Below, in pieces: positions 16,464 through 26,180 of a DNA stretch of 64,000 nucleotides; position 1 is the stretch's first letter, and every line of letters starts with the position of its first letter. Source of the DNA: Nocardia arthritidis. Its GTDB lineage: Bacteria > Actinomycetota > Actinomycetes > Mycobacteriales > Mycobacteriaceae. The translations under genes were made by a program, and so were the position numbers. The notes beneath the pieces are model-generated. The model had not been told where the DNA came from. It did no database searches and worked only from the letters and a program-made list of their open reading frames with translations. The stretch spans positions 2,852,001 to 2,916,000 of the forward strand of contig NZ_CP046172.1 in the NCBI RefSeq assembly GCF_011801145.1, read 5' to 3'.

Positions 16464-17153
16464 GTGGATTCGGCACTGCAGCGCAGCCCATCGGCCGGGC
16501 ACACCGGCCTCTCGCGCGGCGTCGGCGCCGGATTGGCGCGCTGGACGCGGCGGCTGCTCGCCGGCGCCGTTCTCATGGCGGTGGTGCTGGTCGGCGGGAC
16601 CGCGTTCCGGGTCTGGCAAGTCGCCCGCGTCGACGACTACACCAAGGCCGACGCCATCGTCGTGCTCGGCGCCGCGCAGTATTCGGGCACCCCGTCCTCG
16701 GTATTCGAGGCGCGACTCGACCAGGCGTACAAGCTCTTCCGGCTCGGCGTCGCGCCGAAGGTGATCACCGTCGGCGGCAAACAGGAGGGCGACCTCTACA
16801 CCGAGGCGGCCTCGGGCAAGAACTATCTGCAAAACCGTGGCATACCCGGGGACAAGATCCTCGCCGTCGAAACCGGATCGGACACCCTGCGCAGCATCGA
16901 GGCCGTCGCGGTGGCGATGGAGGCGCGCGATATGTCCTCGGCGGTGCTGGTGAGCGATCCGTGGCATTCGCTGCGCACCCGCACCATGATGCGCGACCAG
17001 GGCGTGTCGGCGTGGACCGCGCCGACCCGCACCGGCCCCGCGGTCTACACCAGGGAATCGCAGGCGCACGGAATCGCCAGGGAGACCGGCGCTTTGCTGT
17101 GGTACCGGCTCACCCACTTCTCGGCGGACTTCAAATACACAGCGGGGCAGTGA
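16464..17153 (+). CDS. YdcF/SanA-family (DUF218) membrane protein
   Basis: About 229 residues from the GTG at 16464; the frame is open to a GTG at 16407. A basic N-terminus precedes one transmembrane helix (LLAGAVLMAVVLVGGTAFRVWQ), so the DUF218 domain lies outside the membrane. Domain motifs are ADAIVVLGAAQYSGTPSSVFEARLDQAY, VITVGGKQ, RSIEAVAVAMEA and LVSDPWHSLRTRTM. The family (SanA/ElyC/YdcF) is linked to envelope integrity; no reaction is established. The stop is 6 bp before dgt, so the two are probably co-transcribed. Confidence 0.85.
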   Translation: MDSALQRSPSAGHTGLSRGVGAGLARWTRRLLAGAVLMAVVLVGGTAFRVWQVARVDDYTKADAIVVLGAAQYSGTPSSVFEARLDQAYKLFRLGVAPKVITVGGKQEGDLYTEAASGKNYLQNRGIPGDKILAVETGSDTLRSIEAVAVAMEARDMSSAVLVSDPWHSLRTRTMMRDQGVSAWTAPTRTGPAVYTRESQAHGIARETGALLWYRLTHFSADFKYTAGQ

Positions 17154-17159
17154 GTTTCG

Positions 17160-18422
17160 ATGAGCGGGCGCTATACCGAGCACGACGCCGAACGTATGGT
17201 GCTGGAATCCCCGAAGACGGCGGGTCTCGGTTCGCCGACCATCGAGGCCGAAATCGGGCACCGCACCGAATTCTCCAGGGACCGTGCGCGTGTCCTGCAT
17301 TCGGCGGCGCTGCGCAGGCTTGCCGACAAGACCCAGGTGATGGGTCCGCGCGACGGTGACACCCCGCGTACCCGGCTCACCCACTCGATCGAGGTCGCTC
17401 AGATCGGCCGCAGCATCGCCGACGGGCTCGGCTGCGATCCGGACCTGGCCGACCTGGCCGGGCTCGCCCACGACATCGGGCATCCGCCATACGGGCACAA
17501 CGGAGAACGGGCGCTGGACGAATTCGCCGACGCCTACGGCGGATTCGAGGGCAACGCGCAGAATCTGCGCATCCTCACCCGACTCGAACCCAAGGTGCTC
17601 GACATCGACGGCACCAGCGCGGGCCTCAACCTGACCCGCGCAGCACTGGACGCCGCGCTCAAATATCCTTGGGGCAGAACGGGTTCCGGCACCAAATTCG
17701 GGGCATACGAGATCGACGCCGACCGCATCGACTGGGTGCGCAAGGGTGCGCCGGACCGCAGGCGCAGCCTGGAATGCCAGATCATGGACTGGTCCGACGA
17801 CGTCGCCTACTCGGTGCACGACGTGGAGGACGGGGTGATCGCGGGCCGGATCGAATTGCGCGCCCTGGCCGATCGCGCCGAACAGGACGCGCTCGCCGAA
17901 CTCGGTCACCGGCAGCATCCCACGCTCGCGGTGGACGAATTGGTCGCTGCCGCACAACGACTTTCGGAACTGCCCGTGGTGGCGGGCGTCGCGGTATACG
18001 ACGGCAGCTTCGCCGGTTCGGTCGCGCTGAAACGGCTCACCAGCGAGCTCGTCGGGCGCTTCGCCACCGCCGCCATCACGGCCACGAGGCGGGTCGCCGG
18101 ACCGGAACCGCTCACCCGGTACGCCGCCGATCTGGAGATACCGCCCATCGTGGCCGCCGAGGTGGCCATGTTGAAAACCGTTGCCTTGCGATACGTCATG
18201 TCGGATCCGGAACACAAACTCCGGCAGGCGGCTCAGCGTGCGCGGGTTCACGCCGTCGCGACGCGGTTGCTGGCCGACGCGCCGCATGGTTTGGATCCGG
18301 TGCTGCTGCCGTGGTGGGATGCCGCGGCGGACGATCAGGCGCGGGTCCGGGTGATCGTCGATCAGATCGCCTCGTACACCGAGAGCAGGTTGGAGCGCAT
18401 CGCGGCGGCGTTGGGCGAATAG
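17160..18422 (+). CDS. dgt: Deoxyguanosinetriphosphate triphosphohydrolase-like protein
   Basis: A 420-residue HD-domain enzyme that removes triphosphate from dNTPs. The metal motif set H...HD...D is visible: [14 protein letters not shown] (His), [16 protein letters not shown] (the HD pair), then [17 protein letters not shown] (Asp). [17 protein letters not shown] is also typical. It probably controls dNTP pools. It lies just upstream of dnaG, as I recall from mycobacteria, and 46 bp separate the two genes. Confidence 0.95.
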   Translation: MSGRYTEHDAERMVLESPKTAGLGSPTIEAEIGHRTEFSRDRARVLHSAALRRLADKTQVMGPRDGDTPRTRLTHSIEVAQIGRSIADGLGCDPDLADLAGLAHDIGHPPYGHNGERALDEFADAYGGFEGNAQNLRILTRLEPKVLDIDGTSAGLNLTRAALDAALKYPWGRTGSGTKFGAYEIDADRIDWVRKGAPDRRRSLECQIMDWSDDVAYSVHDVEDGVIAGRIELRALADRAEQDALAELGHRQHPTLAVDELVAAAQRLSELPVVAGVAVYDGSFAGSVALKRLTSELVGRFATAAITATRRVAGPEPLTRYAADLEIPPIVAAEVAMLKTVALRYVMSDPEHKLRQAAQRARVHAVATRLLADAPHGLDPVLLPWWDAAADDQARVRVIVDQIASYTESRLERIAAALGE

Positions 18423-18468
18423 TCCGGCCGAAAAACGCGGAACGGCCGGACTAGCCTAGACTCGCTGC

Positions 18469-20406
18469 GTGGCTGGACGACTCCCTGACCGCGATATCGC
18501 GGCGATACGCGACCGCGTCCGGATCGAGGACGTGGTGGGGGAGTACGTCGCCCTGAAACGGGCCGGCGCCGACTCGATGAAGGGTCTGTGCCCGTTCCAC
18601 GACGAGAAATCGCCGTCGTTCCACGTGCGGCCCAACCACGGCCTCTTCCACTGCTTCGGCTGCGGTGAGGGCGGGGATGTCTACAAATTCCTGCAGAAGA
18701 TCGAGCACATCGGCTTCGTCGAAGCGGTCGAGCAGATGGCCGACCGGATCGGTTATCAGATCAACTACGAGGGCGGCGGCACCTCGGTGCAGCGCGACCG
18801 CGGCACCAGGGCCCGCCTGGTCGCCGCCAACGCCGCGGCGCACGAGTTCTATATGGCGCGGCTGCGCGAGTCCGAAGCCGAGGCGGCCCGCAAATACCTG
18901 ACCGACCGCAACTTCGACGGCAACGCCGCACAGCAGTTCGGCTGCGGTTACGCGCCCGACGGCTGGGACACCCTCACCAAACATCTGCTGCGCAAGGGCT
19001 TCGACTTCAAGGAGCTGGAGGCGGCGGGCCTGTCGAAACAGGGCAAACGCGGCCCGATCGACCGGTTCCACCGGCGGTTGCTGTGGCCGATCCGCAACCT
19101 CGGCGGCGAGGTGATCGGCTTCGGCGCGCGCAAGCTGTTCGATGACGACACCATGCCGGGCAAATACGTCAACACACCGGAAACGGTGCTGTACAAGAAG
19201 TCTCAGGTGCTGTTCGGGCTGGATCACGCCAAACGCGAGATCGCCAAGGGACATCAGGCGGTGGTGGTCGAGGGCTACACCGATGTGATGGCGATGCACC
19301 TGGCGGGCGTGAAAACCGCGGTGGCGTCCTGCGGTACGGCCTTCGGCGAGGAACACATGGCGATCCTGCGCCGCTTGCTGATGGACGACAATTTCTGGCG
19401 CGGCGAGATCATCTACACCTTCGACGGCGACGCCGCAGGGCAGGCCGCGGCGCTGAAAGCCTTTGCGGGCGACCAGAGATTGGCCGGGCAGACCTATATC
19501 GCGATCGCGCCCGACGGCCAGGATCCGTGCGAACTACGCCAGCGCTCCGGCGACGGCGCGGTACGCGATCTGGTGGCTCGGCGAACCCCGCTGTACGAGT
19601 TCGTGATTCGCGGTCTGCTCGCCGACCACAACCTGGACACCGCGGAAGGTCAGGTCGAGGCGCTGCGGCGCGCGGTGCCGGTGGTCGCGCAGATCAAGGA
19701 CAATGCGCTGCGCAAGGCGTACGCCACCAAACTCGCGGGCTGGGTCGGCTGGGACGATATCCAGACCGTGGTCCGCCGGGTCGGCGAGGAGGCGCGCCGC
19801 AACCGGAACGGCGTGCAGCGCAACGGATCCGGCCGCACCTCCGGCACCGCGGTGAACGAGGCGGCCACCGCCTCACACGCCGAACGCCCGGCCGCGCGGC
19901 CCAGCCCCAACGACCCGAGCCTGCTCCCGCAACGCCAAGTGCTGTGTGCCGCACTGCAATACCCGGCCATCGCAGGTGCGGCATTCGACGCGCTCGAGCC
20001 GGAGGCGTTCACCCACCCCGCGTATGTGACGGTGCGCACACTCATCGGCGCGGCGGGCGGCACCTCCGCCGGACTCGGCGGCGCCGAATGGGTCAACGCG
20101 GTCGCCGACCACACCGACGACCTGGTGATGCGCGCATTCGTCTCCGAATTGGCCGGAGAGCCGCTGCCGGTGAAATCCGCCGACGACATCCCCCGCTTCG
20201 TCACGGGCGTGCTGGCGCGCGCCCAGGAGTCCTGGGTGGGGCGCCAGATCGCCGAGCTGAAGTCGAAGCTGCAGCGGGTGTCCTCCACCGAACAGTCGGA
20301 GGCGTATATGGCGCTGTTCGGGGATCTCGTCGCGTTGGAGCAGTACCGGAAGAGCCTGCTGAAGCAGGCGATGGGCAACTCCGACGATTTCGCGCAGAGC
20401 CCGTAG
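18469..20406 (+). CDS. dnaG: DNA primase
   Basis: A 645-residue primase that makes RNA primers for replication. The N-terminal CHC2 zinc finger has CPFH (Cys41, His44) and CFGCG (Cys62, Cys65). The RNA polymerase core begins near PDGWDTLTKHL. The TOPRIM catalytic motifs are VVVEGYTDVMAMHLAG and YTFDGDAAGQ (DxD). After a basic/Ser-rich linker (RNRNGVQRNGSGR), the C-terminal helicase-binding domain runs from QRQVLCAALQYPAIAG to the end. The GTG at 18469 is the only sensible start; TAGACT at 18452-18457 may be a -10, giving a short leader. Confidence 0.97.
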   Translation: MAGRLPDRDIAAIRDRVRIEDVVGEYVALKRAGADSMKGLCPFHDEKSPSFHVRPNHGLFHCFGCGEGGDVYKFLQKIEHIGFVEAVEQMADRIGYQINYEGGGTSVQRDRGTRARLVAANAAAHEFYMARLRESEAEAARKYLTDRNFDGNAAQQFGCGYAPDGWDTLTKHLLRKGFDFKELEAAGLSKQGKRGPIDRFHRRLLWPIRNLGGEVIGFGARKLFDDDTMPGKYVNTPETVLYKKSQVLFGLDHAKREIAKGHQAVVVEGYTDVMAMHLAGVKTAVASCGTAFGEEHMAILRRLLMDDNFWRGEIIYTFDGDAAGQAAALKAFAGDQRLAGQTYIAIAPDGQDPCELRQRSGDGAVRDLVARRTPLYEFVIRGLLADHNLDTAEGQVEALRRAVPVVAQIKDNALRKAYATKLAGWVGWDDIQTVVRRVGEEARRNRNGVQRNGSGRTSGTAVNEAATASHAERPAARPSPNDPSLLPQRQVLCAALQYPAIAGAAFDALEPEAFTHPAYVTVRTLIGAAGGTSAGLGGAEWVNAVADHTDDLVMRAFVSELAGEPLPVKSADDIPRFVTGVLARAQESWVGRQIAELKSKLQRVSSTEQSEAYMALFGDLVALEQYRKSLLKQAMGNSDDFAQSP

Positions 20407-20450
20407 CGGTTCGGCCCTGTATCGGGCCGAACCGTAACTACTGCCCGGAT

Positions 20451-20696
20451 TCAGCGGCGCAGCTGGTCCTGCGGCACCAGCAGTGTGGTGCGCTCATCGA
20501 TCGGCTGCATCGGCTCCAGCTTCGGGCGCGTGCTGAGCTTGTCCGACAGCCGCTGGCGGCCCAGGAGTACGAGCTTGCGGGTCACCGGACTTTCCGTCAC
20601 GGCGCGCGTAGCGGCACTGATCTGCTCATAGCGGGCTCGCCCGGCCTTACTTCCGAGCACATAGCCTGCCGCTATGCCGATGATCAACCGCAGCAT
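20451..20696 (-). CDS. Small conserved protein (Rv2342-like, YtxH-like)
   Basis: An 81-residue protein. The ATG at 20696 sits behind GGAGGAG; the longer frame to 20801 lacks support. It begins with a short hydrophobic segment MLRLIIGIAAGYVLGSKAGRARYEQI, reminiscent of YtxH-type membrane-linked proteins, then a basic helical part and LLVPQDQLRR at the end. I recall a similar small gene between dnaG and tRNA-Asn in mycobacteria. Function unknown. Confidence 0.8.
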   Translation of the reverse strand: MLRLIIGIAAGYVLGSKAGRARYEQISAATRAVTESPVTRKLVLLGRQRLSDKLSTRPKLEPMQPIDERTTLLVPQDQLRR

Positions 20697-20892
20697 CTCG
20701 ATACGCTCCTCCCAGTTGCCAATTCGCGGCTCCCATCCTGCCCGACGCCACCGACACATGTCGATCCGGCCACCCCTTCGGCCACCCCGACCCACCCCCA
20801 CAAGTGAGCTGGTAGAGACACGATTTGGGAACGCGCGTACCGATACGCTAAAGTTTCTTCTCGGCCGCCGGAGACGGCAGCCAGGGAAACAA

Positions 20893-20965
20893 TCCCCTAT
20901 AGCTCAATTGGCAGAGCAGCCGACTGTTAATCGGCAGGTTTCTGGTTCGAGTCCAGATGGGGGAG
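20893..20965 (+). tRNA. tRNA-Asn (anticodon GTT)
   Basis: A complete cloverleaf. The acceptor TCCCCTA (20893-20899) pairs with TGGGGGA (20958-20964). The D-arm has GCTC/GAGC. The anticodon arm is GCCGA-CTGTTAA-TCGGC with anticodon GTT. The T-arm is TCTGG-TTCGAGT-CCAGA. The discriminator base is G, and CCA is not encoded. TTGGGA at 20825 with GCTAAA at 20847 is a weak candidate promoter. A terminator follows within 12 bp. Confidence 0.96.
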
Positions 20966-20976
20966 CTTCCACAAGG

Positions 20977-21026
20977 CCCTGACCAGCAGGAACGTCCTGC
21001 ACAGGTCAGGGTTTCTTTGTTTTCAA
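20977..21026 (+). terminator. Intrinsic terminator of tRNA-Asn
   Basis: The stem CCCTGACC (20977-20984) pairs with GGTCAGGG (21004-21011). An inner stem GCAGG (20986-20990)/CCTGC (20996-21000) lengthens it. A T-rich tract TTTCTTTGTTTTC follows (21012-21024). Confidence 0.9.
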
Positions 21027-21029
21027 GGT

Positions 21030-21850
21030 CGAATGAGTCGAATTTGCGGAGTAGTCGACAGTAGCTCTGAAATGGTTCGAGTCACGTCTTAATCGCTTGG
21101 GTTCGATCGCACCGCGGTTGTCCCACCTCTCGGTTGCGAGCCGCATTGCGCGGGATGCGACAGCGGGCGAATTTCCAGCTGCTCGGTCGCTGCCTCGATG
21201 CCTCGCGACTGCCGGACGTCGGTACGACGCATGTCAAGGCGGAGTTGGCCGCGCAAACGGGTTGGCGCGGTGCATAAGTCGCTTTCGCGGGCGTGGCGTA
21301 CCCGTTGATGTGATTGGCGATCGACTCGGGATGTCGGCGCCGGCGGCGCAATTGGCGCAGGCTGGACCGCCGCGCGGAGTAAGGAACGGTGCCCGCGCGA
21401 CCAAGTAGGGGGATTCGACAGCGACGGGCTTGGAGTCGGGGCTGGCGGGCTGCGTACTACTGGATCGGTTGGTGGTGGGGGCGGCTTGCTCGTGGCGGCC
21501 GACCGCACTTCCTCGATACCCTCCGCCGTCGTGCGCAGCTCGCGGGCCGCTGCGTGCCCGCGGCGGAGCCTTTCTGTCGTATCCGTCGGTGCGGGAGGCA
21601 GTCTGTGCACCCGGGATTGGTGAGGTAGTGCTGCTCGGCTATGCGGTCGACTTGGCATCAGGGAGAGCGATGTGGTGCCCGAGCTCCAACGAATTCGGGT
21701 AGGTCGATTGGTCCCGATCGGTGGGGCCGAGTGAGGGAGAGGCGAATTCGCTTGACGGGTTTGCCGTTTCGGGGAATTCGGGTGTAACCCGCTACCGCAG
21801 GGCCGCGGCCGGTTCAGTTGCGTTGCGCGGGCAAATGGATTGGGCGCGTG
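21030..21850. other. Gene-poor junction downstream of tRNA-Asn
   Basis: I find no convincing gene in these ~820 bp. The open frames on both strands have poor codon patterns, no ribosome binding sites and no recognisable domain. One short reading (GVPVDVIGDRLGMSAPAAQ, near 21297-21350) resembles a helix-turn-helix remnant. The 11-mer TGGTTCGAGTC of the tRNA T-arm recurs at 21073-21083. The stretch separates conserved core genes from the dnaE-PKS block, and looks like decayed or recombined DNA. Confidence 0.5.
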
Positions 21851-21856
21851 CGGGTG

Positions 21857-22039
21857 TCACGGTTCCTCGGTGAGAATTCGTAAGCTGTCGCCGAGTTTTG
21901 CGGCTAGGTGTTCGAGTTGGTCGGGGGTTATGCGTTTGCCGAAGGCTGCGGCGTCGAGGAGTTGGCGGCGAACGTTGTCGATCTGGGTTTGGGCGAGTGA
22001 GATTCGAGAGCGTTCGAGCACTGGGGGAGAGTATCTCAT
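21857..22039 (-). CDS. Small hypothetical protein, 60 residues
   Basis: The predicted protein is mostly helical (RSRISLAQTQIDNVRRQLLD, then QLEHLAAKLGDSLRILTEEP) with a plausible amphipathic pattern and no shadow gene opposite. It is divergent from the DUF6300-like gene with 138 bp between. I recognise no family and the ribosome binding site is weak, so it remains tentative. Confidence 0.45.
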   Translation of the reverse strand: MRYSPPVLERSRISLAQTQIDNVRRQLLDAAAFGKRITPDQLEHLAAKLGDSLRILTEEP

Positions 22040-22177
22040 CGGGGGATCCGTTCTGACGATGGTCTGGGTTCACAACTGGCGGTTGGGGATTGGGAGTTTT
22101 GTTTGTTGGACAAGGGGGTGGTGATCTAGTCCAATCAGTTATCGACGCCTGCTTACGACTGAAGAAGGGCGACGGTA

Positions 22178-22495
22178 GTGGATTTCGAGATTTCGGTGGT
22201 GGACGATCTGCCGTGTCACCGGTGCGGTGACACGCTGATTTGTGCTGTGCGGGTGCCGCATTCGTTTCTGCGGGAGGACGGCGTCGAGGTGCGCGGAATG
22301 CGGACGGTGGGTTTGTGCCCGAACTGTGCGGGAGACAATCCGGCGGCTCGGGCGGTTGTCGACCACTTTCGAACCGGATCGCGCCTGCCCGATATCGCTG
22401 TGCCGCTGGGGGAGTGGTTGAGCGAGGTGTTGCCCGCACAGGTCGATGACGCGCAGCTGGCGGCGCTGCGCGCCGGGGGTTCCTGTCCCGCCTAG
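22178..22495 (+). CDS. DUF6300-like small zinc-ribbon protein
   Basis: A 105-residue protein starting at the GTG at 22178 with GAAGAAGG upstream. The two Cys pairs CHRCG and LCPNCAG predict one structural zinc site, with the segment ICAVRVPHSF between them. This resembles the DUF6300 proteins I recall from streptomycetes, often near small regulators. The C-terminal half (AARAVVDHFRTG, LGEWLSEVLPAQVDD) is helical. It converges on dnaE (22517) and is not part of the PKS operon. Function unknown. Confidence 0.7.
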   Translation: MDFEISVVDDLPCHRCGDTLICAVRVPHSFLREDGVEVRGMRTVGLCPNCAGDNPAARAVVDHFRTGSRLPDIAVPLGEWLSEVLPAQVDDAQLAALRAGGSCPA

Positions 22496-22516
22496 CAGTC
22501 CGTGCGAAAGCTGTTG

Positions 22517-25500
22517 TCAGGTAAGCACTTTGACGCCTCGCACGGCTCGCAGCTCACCCAGCAGGGCGGAGCTGACGGTCACCGGATATTCGTCGACCGC
22601 GAGTGTGGTGCGGCGTTCCCGGTAGGACAGTATGAGGCGCACCGGGGTTCCGCCGTGGTGGGATCGCAGGGCCGATTTGAGTTCGAGGACGCTGTCGCGG
22701 TCGGTGGTTTCGGCATTGATTTCCAGCATCAGCGGGGGTGTCTGTTCACCGCGTTCGACGGAGCTGACGTCGAGTGGTGCGAGGTGTGTGCCGAATATCC
22801 CCATTTTTTCCTCCCGCCAATTGACTCGCCCCTCTACCACCACGACCGCGTCGACGGCGAGGTCGGCCGCGAATACGCTGTAGCTCTTCGGGAAGAAAAG
22901 CACCTCGACCGATGCGTCCAGGTCCTCGATGACGGCGATCGCCCAGCTTTCCCCCTTCTTGTTGACCCGGCGTTCCAGCGCGGAGATCATTCCCGAAATG
23001 GTGATCGTCCCCTCCCGTGGCGCATTGGCCAGAACGGCGGCGATCGGCTTCGGCGCAGCCTTGCGGAGAATGTGGCTCGCGCCGTCCAGTGGATGTCCGG
23101 AGACATACAGTCCCAGCATTTCTCGTTCGATTCCGAGCAGTACTTTGCGGGGCCACTCCTCCCCGTCGAAGCGCAGGTGGCTCAACGGTGAGGAATTGCT
23201 GGATTCCTCCGCTGATTCGCTCTCGATGCCGAACAAGTCGAACTGTCCCATCGCCTCTTGACGTTTGAGGCCGGTGACGGCGTCCACCGCCTCTTCGTGG
23301 ACGTCGATGAGCGCCTTGCGCGGATGCCCGAAGGAGTCGAATGCGCCTGCCTTGATGAGAGATTCGAGGACGCGCTTGTTACAGCAGACCAGCTCCGACT
23401 TCTCCACGAAATCGGCGAACGAGGTGTATTTGCCCTTCTTGTTACGGGTTTCGATGATCGACTCGACCACGTTGGCCCCGACGTTGCGAATTCCGCCGAG
23501 CCCGAACCGGATATCGTTGCCGACGGCGGAGAAGCGCAGCGAGGACTCGTTCACATCCGGCGCCAGCACCTTGAGGCCGAGCTGTCGGCATTCGGCGAGG
23601 TAGATCGCTGACTTGTCTTTGTTGTCCGCCACCGAGGTGAGCAGGGCCGCCATATATTCGGCCTGATAGTTGGCCTTGAGGTAGGCGGTCCAGTAGCCGA
23701 CCAGCGCGTACCCCGCGGCGTGTGACTTGTTGAACGCGTATCCGGCGAACGGCAGGACCGTATCCCACAGCGCCTGCACCGCCTCATCGGAGAATCCTTG
23801 TTCGCGCATGCCGGCTCGGAAGCCCTCGAACTCCTTCTCCAGGACCTCGAGTTTCTTCTTACCCATCGCCCGGCGCAGCACGTCGGCGCGGCCCATGGAG
23901 AAGCCGGCGACGCGCTGGGCGATTTGCATGATCTGTTCCTGGTACACGACCAGGCCGTAGGTTTCGGCGAGGATATCGCGCAGCGGTTCGGCCAGTTCCT
24001 CGTGAATCGGCTGAATCGCCTGCCGGGCATTTTTGCGATCGGCGTAATTGTTGTGGGTGTTCATCGCCATCGGCCCGGGCCGGTACAGCGCGTTGACGGC
24101 GATGATGTCCTCGAAACCGGTGGGCCCCAACCGCCGCAGCAGATCGCGCATGGCGTTGCCATCGAGCTGGAATACGCCGAGGCTGTCGCCGCGGCCCAGC
24201 AGCTCATAGGTTTTCGGGTCGTCGGTGCCGAGCGAATCGAGCTCCACCTTTTCGCCGCGGTTGGCCTCGATATTGTCGATCGCATCGCCGATGACGGTGA
24301 GGTTGCGCAACCCGAGGAAGTCCATCTTCAGCAGTCCGATGGCCTCGCAGGACGGATAGTCCCAGCCGGTGATGATCGCGCCGTCCTCGCGTTGCCACAG
24401 CGGGATCACATCGGCCAGCGGTTCCGCGGACATGATCACCGCGCAGGCGTGCACGCCCGCATTGCGGATCAGGCCCTCGAGGCCGCGGGCGGTCTCGAAG
24501 ATGGTGGCTACGTCCCTGTCGGTCTCGATCAGCGAACGGACCTCGGCCGCTTCGGGATAGCGTTCGTGCTTCGGATCGACGATGCCCGACAGCGGGATGT
24601 CCTTGGCGGCGACCGGCGGTGGCAGCGCCTTGGAGATCCGGTCGGCGATGGCGAAACCCGGCTGGCTGAAGTGGACCCGGGCGGCATCCTTGATCGCCGC
24701 CTTCGTCTTGATCTTGCCGAAGGTGATCACCTGGGCGACGCGGTCGGCGCCGTATTTCTCGGTGGCGTAGCGGACCATCTCACCGCGGCGGCGATCGTCG
24801 AAGTCCATATCGATATCGGGCATGGATACCCGCTCGGGGTTCAGGAACCGCTCGAACAGCAGGCCGTGGTGGATGGGATCGAGATTGGTGATGCCCAGCG
24901 CGTAGGACACCAGCGATCCGGCGGCCGAACCACGGCCCGGACCGACTCGAATGCCTTGCTGCCGTGCGTAATTCATCAGGTCGGCGGTGATGAGGAAGTA
25001 GGCGGGGAACCCCTTCTGCACGATGATGTCGATCTCGAATTCGGCGCGGCGCAGGTATTCCTCGGGCACGCCGTCGGGCAGCCGCCAGTCGAGGCCGCGC
25101 ATCACCTGCGCGCGGAACCACGAGGTGACGTCGTAGCCTTCGGGCGCTTCGTAGACCGGCATCCGGTCGGTGTGCTCCCACACCTCGGCATAGGATTCGA
25201 CCCGCTCGGCGATGAGCAGGGTGTTGTCGGCCGCGCCCGGGACCTGGTTGTCCCAGTACGCCCGCATTTCCTCGGCGGATTGCAGGTAGTAGCCGTCGCC
25301 GTCGAATTTGAATCGGGTCGGATCGTTGAGCGTCTTTCCGGCCTGGACGCACAGCAGTGCGGCGTGCGCGTCGGCCTGATCCTTGGTGACGTAATGAGAG
25401 TCGTTGGTGGCCACCGGGGGCAGACCGAGTTTCGCGCTGATCTCGAGCAGACCCTCGCGCACCGACCGCTCGATCGGCAGCCCGTGATCCATCAATTCGA

Positions 25501-26077
25501 CGAAGAGGTTGTCCTTGCCGAAGATGTCGCGGTAGTCGGAGGCGGCCTGAATGGCCTCGGCGTGCTGGCCGAGTCGCAGCCGGGTCTGCACCTCGCCGGA
25601 GGGGCAGCCGGTGGTGGCGATGATGCCGTCGGCGTGCGCGGCGATCAGCTCCCGATCCATGCGGGGCTTGCGGTAGTAGCCCTCGATACTCGCCAGCGAG
25701 GACAGTTTGAACAGGTTGCGAAGTCCGCGCGCGTTACGCGCCAGCATCGTCATATGCGTGTAGGCGCCGCCACCGGAGACGTCGCCGCCGACACCCTCGC
25801 CATTGGAGCCGCGCTGATTGGCCTGACCCCAGAACACCGGCTTCTTGTGCCACCGGCTGCCGGGGGCGAGGTACGCCTCGATGCCGATGACGGGCTTGAT
25901 CCCCATTTTCGTTGCGACCTGGTAGAACTCGTCCGCGCCGAACATATTTCCGTGGTCGGTCATCCCCACCGCGGTCATCCCGAGCCGACCGGCCTCCTCG
26001 AACAGCGGCTTGATCTTCGCCGCACCGTCCAGCATCGAGTATTCGGTGTGAACGTGCAGGTGAACGAATGAGGACAA
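22517..26077 (-). CDS. dnaE: DNA polymerase III alpha subunit (DnaE1 type), probable self-resistance copy
   Basis: A complete 1186-residue replicative polymerase: PHP domain ([26 protein letters not shown]), palm with catalytic Asp421 and Asp423 in [10 protein letters not shown] and Asp586 in [10 protein letters not shown], thumb/fingers ([31 protein letters not shown]), HhH region, clamp-binding motif QFDLF (945-949) and OB fold. The start is TTG at 26077, six bases after GGAGG. It is the last gene of the PKS strand, 103 bp after the thioesterase. Housekeeping dnaE1 normally sits near lspA/rluD in relatives (recalled). The PHP region here ([24 protein letters not shown]) looks more like non-mycolic actinobacteria. 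With a nargenicin-type PKS upstream, a drug-insensitive duplicate is the best reading. It could still be the only copy. Confidence 0.95.
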   Translation of the reverse strand: MSSFVHLHVHTEYSMLDGAAKIKPLFEEAGRLGMTAVGMTDHGNMFGADEFYQVATKMGIKPVIGIEAYLAPGSRWHKKPVFWGQANQRGSNGEGVGGDVSGGGAYTHMTMLARNARGLRNLFKLSSLASIEGYYRKPRMDRELIAAHADGIIATTGCPSGEVQTRLRLGQHAEAIQAASDYRDIFGKDNLFVELMDHGLPIERSVREGLLEISAKLGLPPVATNDSHYVTKDQADAHAALLCVQAGKTLNDPTRFKFDGDGYYLQSAEEMRAYWDNQVPGAADNTLLIAERVESYAEVWEHTDRMPVYEAPEGYDVTSWFRAQVMRGLDWRLPDGVPEEYLRRAEFEIDIIVQKGFPAYFLITADLMNYARQQGIRVGPGRGSAAGSLVSYALGITNLDPIHHGLLFERFLNPERVSMPDIDMDFDDRRRGEMVRYATEKYGADRVAQVITFGKIKTKAAIKDAARVHFSQPGFAIADRISKALPPPVAAKDIPLSGIVDPKHERYPEAAEVRSLIETDRDVATIFETARGLEGLIRNAGVHACAVIMSAEPLADVIPLWQREDGAIITGWDYPSCEAIGLLKMDFLGLRNLTVIGDAIDNIEANRGEKVELDSLGTDDPKTYELLGRGDSLGVFQLDGNAMRDLLRRLGPTGFEDIIAVNALYRPGPMAMNTHNNYADRKNARQAIQPIHEELAEPLRDILAETYGLVVYQEQIMQIAQRVAGFSMGRADVLRRAMGKKKLEVLEKEFEGFRAGMREQGFSDEAVQALWDTVLPFAGYAFNKSHAAGYALVGYWTAYLKANYQAEYMAALLTSVADNKDKSAIYLAECRQLGLKVLAPDVNESSLRFSAVGNDIRFGLGGIRNVGANVVESIIETRNKKGKYTSFADFVEKSELVCCNKRVLESLIKAGAFDSFGHPRKALIDVHEEAVDAVTGLKRQEAMGQFDLFGIESESAEESSNSSPLSHLRFDGEEWPRKVLLGIEREMLGLYVSGHPLDGASHILRKAAPKPIAAVLANAPREGTITISGMISALERRVNKKGESWAIAVIEDLDASVEVLFFPKSYSVFAADLAVDAVVVVEGRVNWREEKMGIFGTHLAPLDVSSVERGEQTPPLMLEINAETTDRDSVLELKSALRSHHGGTPVRLILSYRERRTTLAVDEYPVTVSSALLGELRAVRGVKVLT

Positions 26078-26099
26078 CGGACGCCTCCAGATGCGGCTA

Positions 26100-26130
26100 G
26101 GGCTCGGATCGCTCTATTCGAGCCGAGCCC
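26100..26130 (-). promoter_or_regulatory. Hairpin in the thioesterase-dnaE intergenic region
   Basis: GGGCTCGG (26100-26107) and CCGAGCCC (26123-26130) form a perfect 8-bp stem with a 15-nt loop. It lies about 23 bp upstream of the dnaE start, and no T-run follows on the minus strand. It may act as an attenuator, an mRNA stabiliser, or an operator for a separate dnaE promoter. Confidence 0.45.
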
Positions 26131-26180
26131 GCGAGCGGGGGTCAAACAATCGACACGCACATCCCGACAACCGGTGGTTG

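Noticed and set aside
16386..18287. A 633-residue minus-strand open frame
   Set aside because: Antisense to dgt and the ydcF-like gene, both of which have clear motifs.
21097..21702. Short open frames in the tRNA-Asn junction
   Set aside because: No ribosome binding sites, no family resemblance beyond a vague helix-turn-helix-like fragment, and overlapping alternatives on both strands.
22213..22233. Perfect GTGTCACC/GGTGACAC inverted repeat inside the DUF6300-like gene
   Set aside because: It encodes the conserved Cys-x-x-Cys loop and can arise from the codons alone; no regulatory role is supported.
23798..26071. A 757-residue plus-strand open frame
   Set aside because: Shadow of dnaE, whose catalytic motifs are unambiguous.
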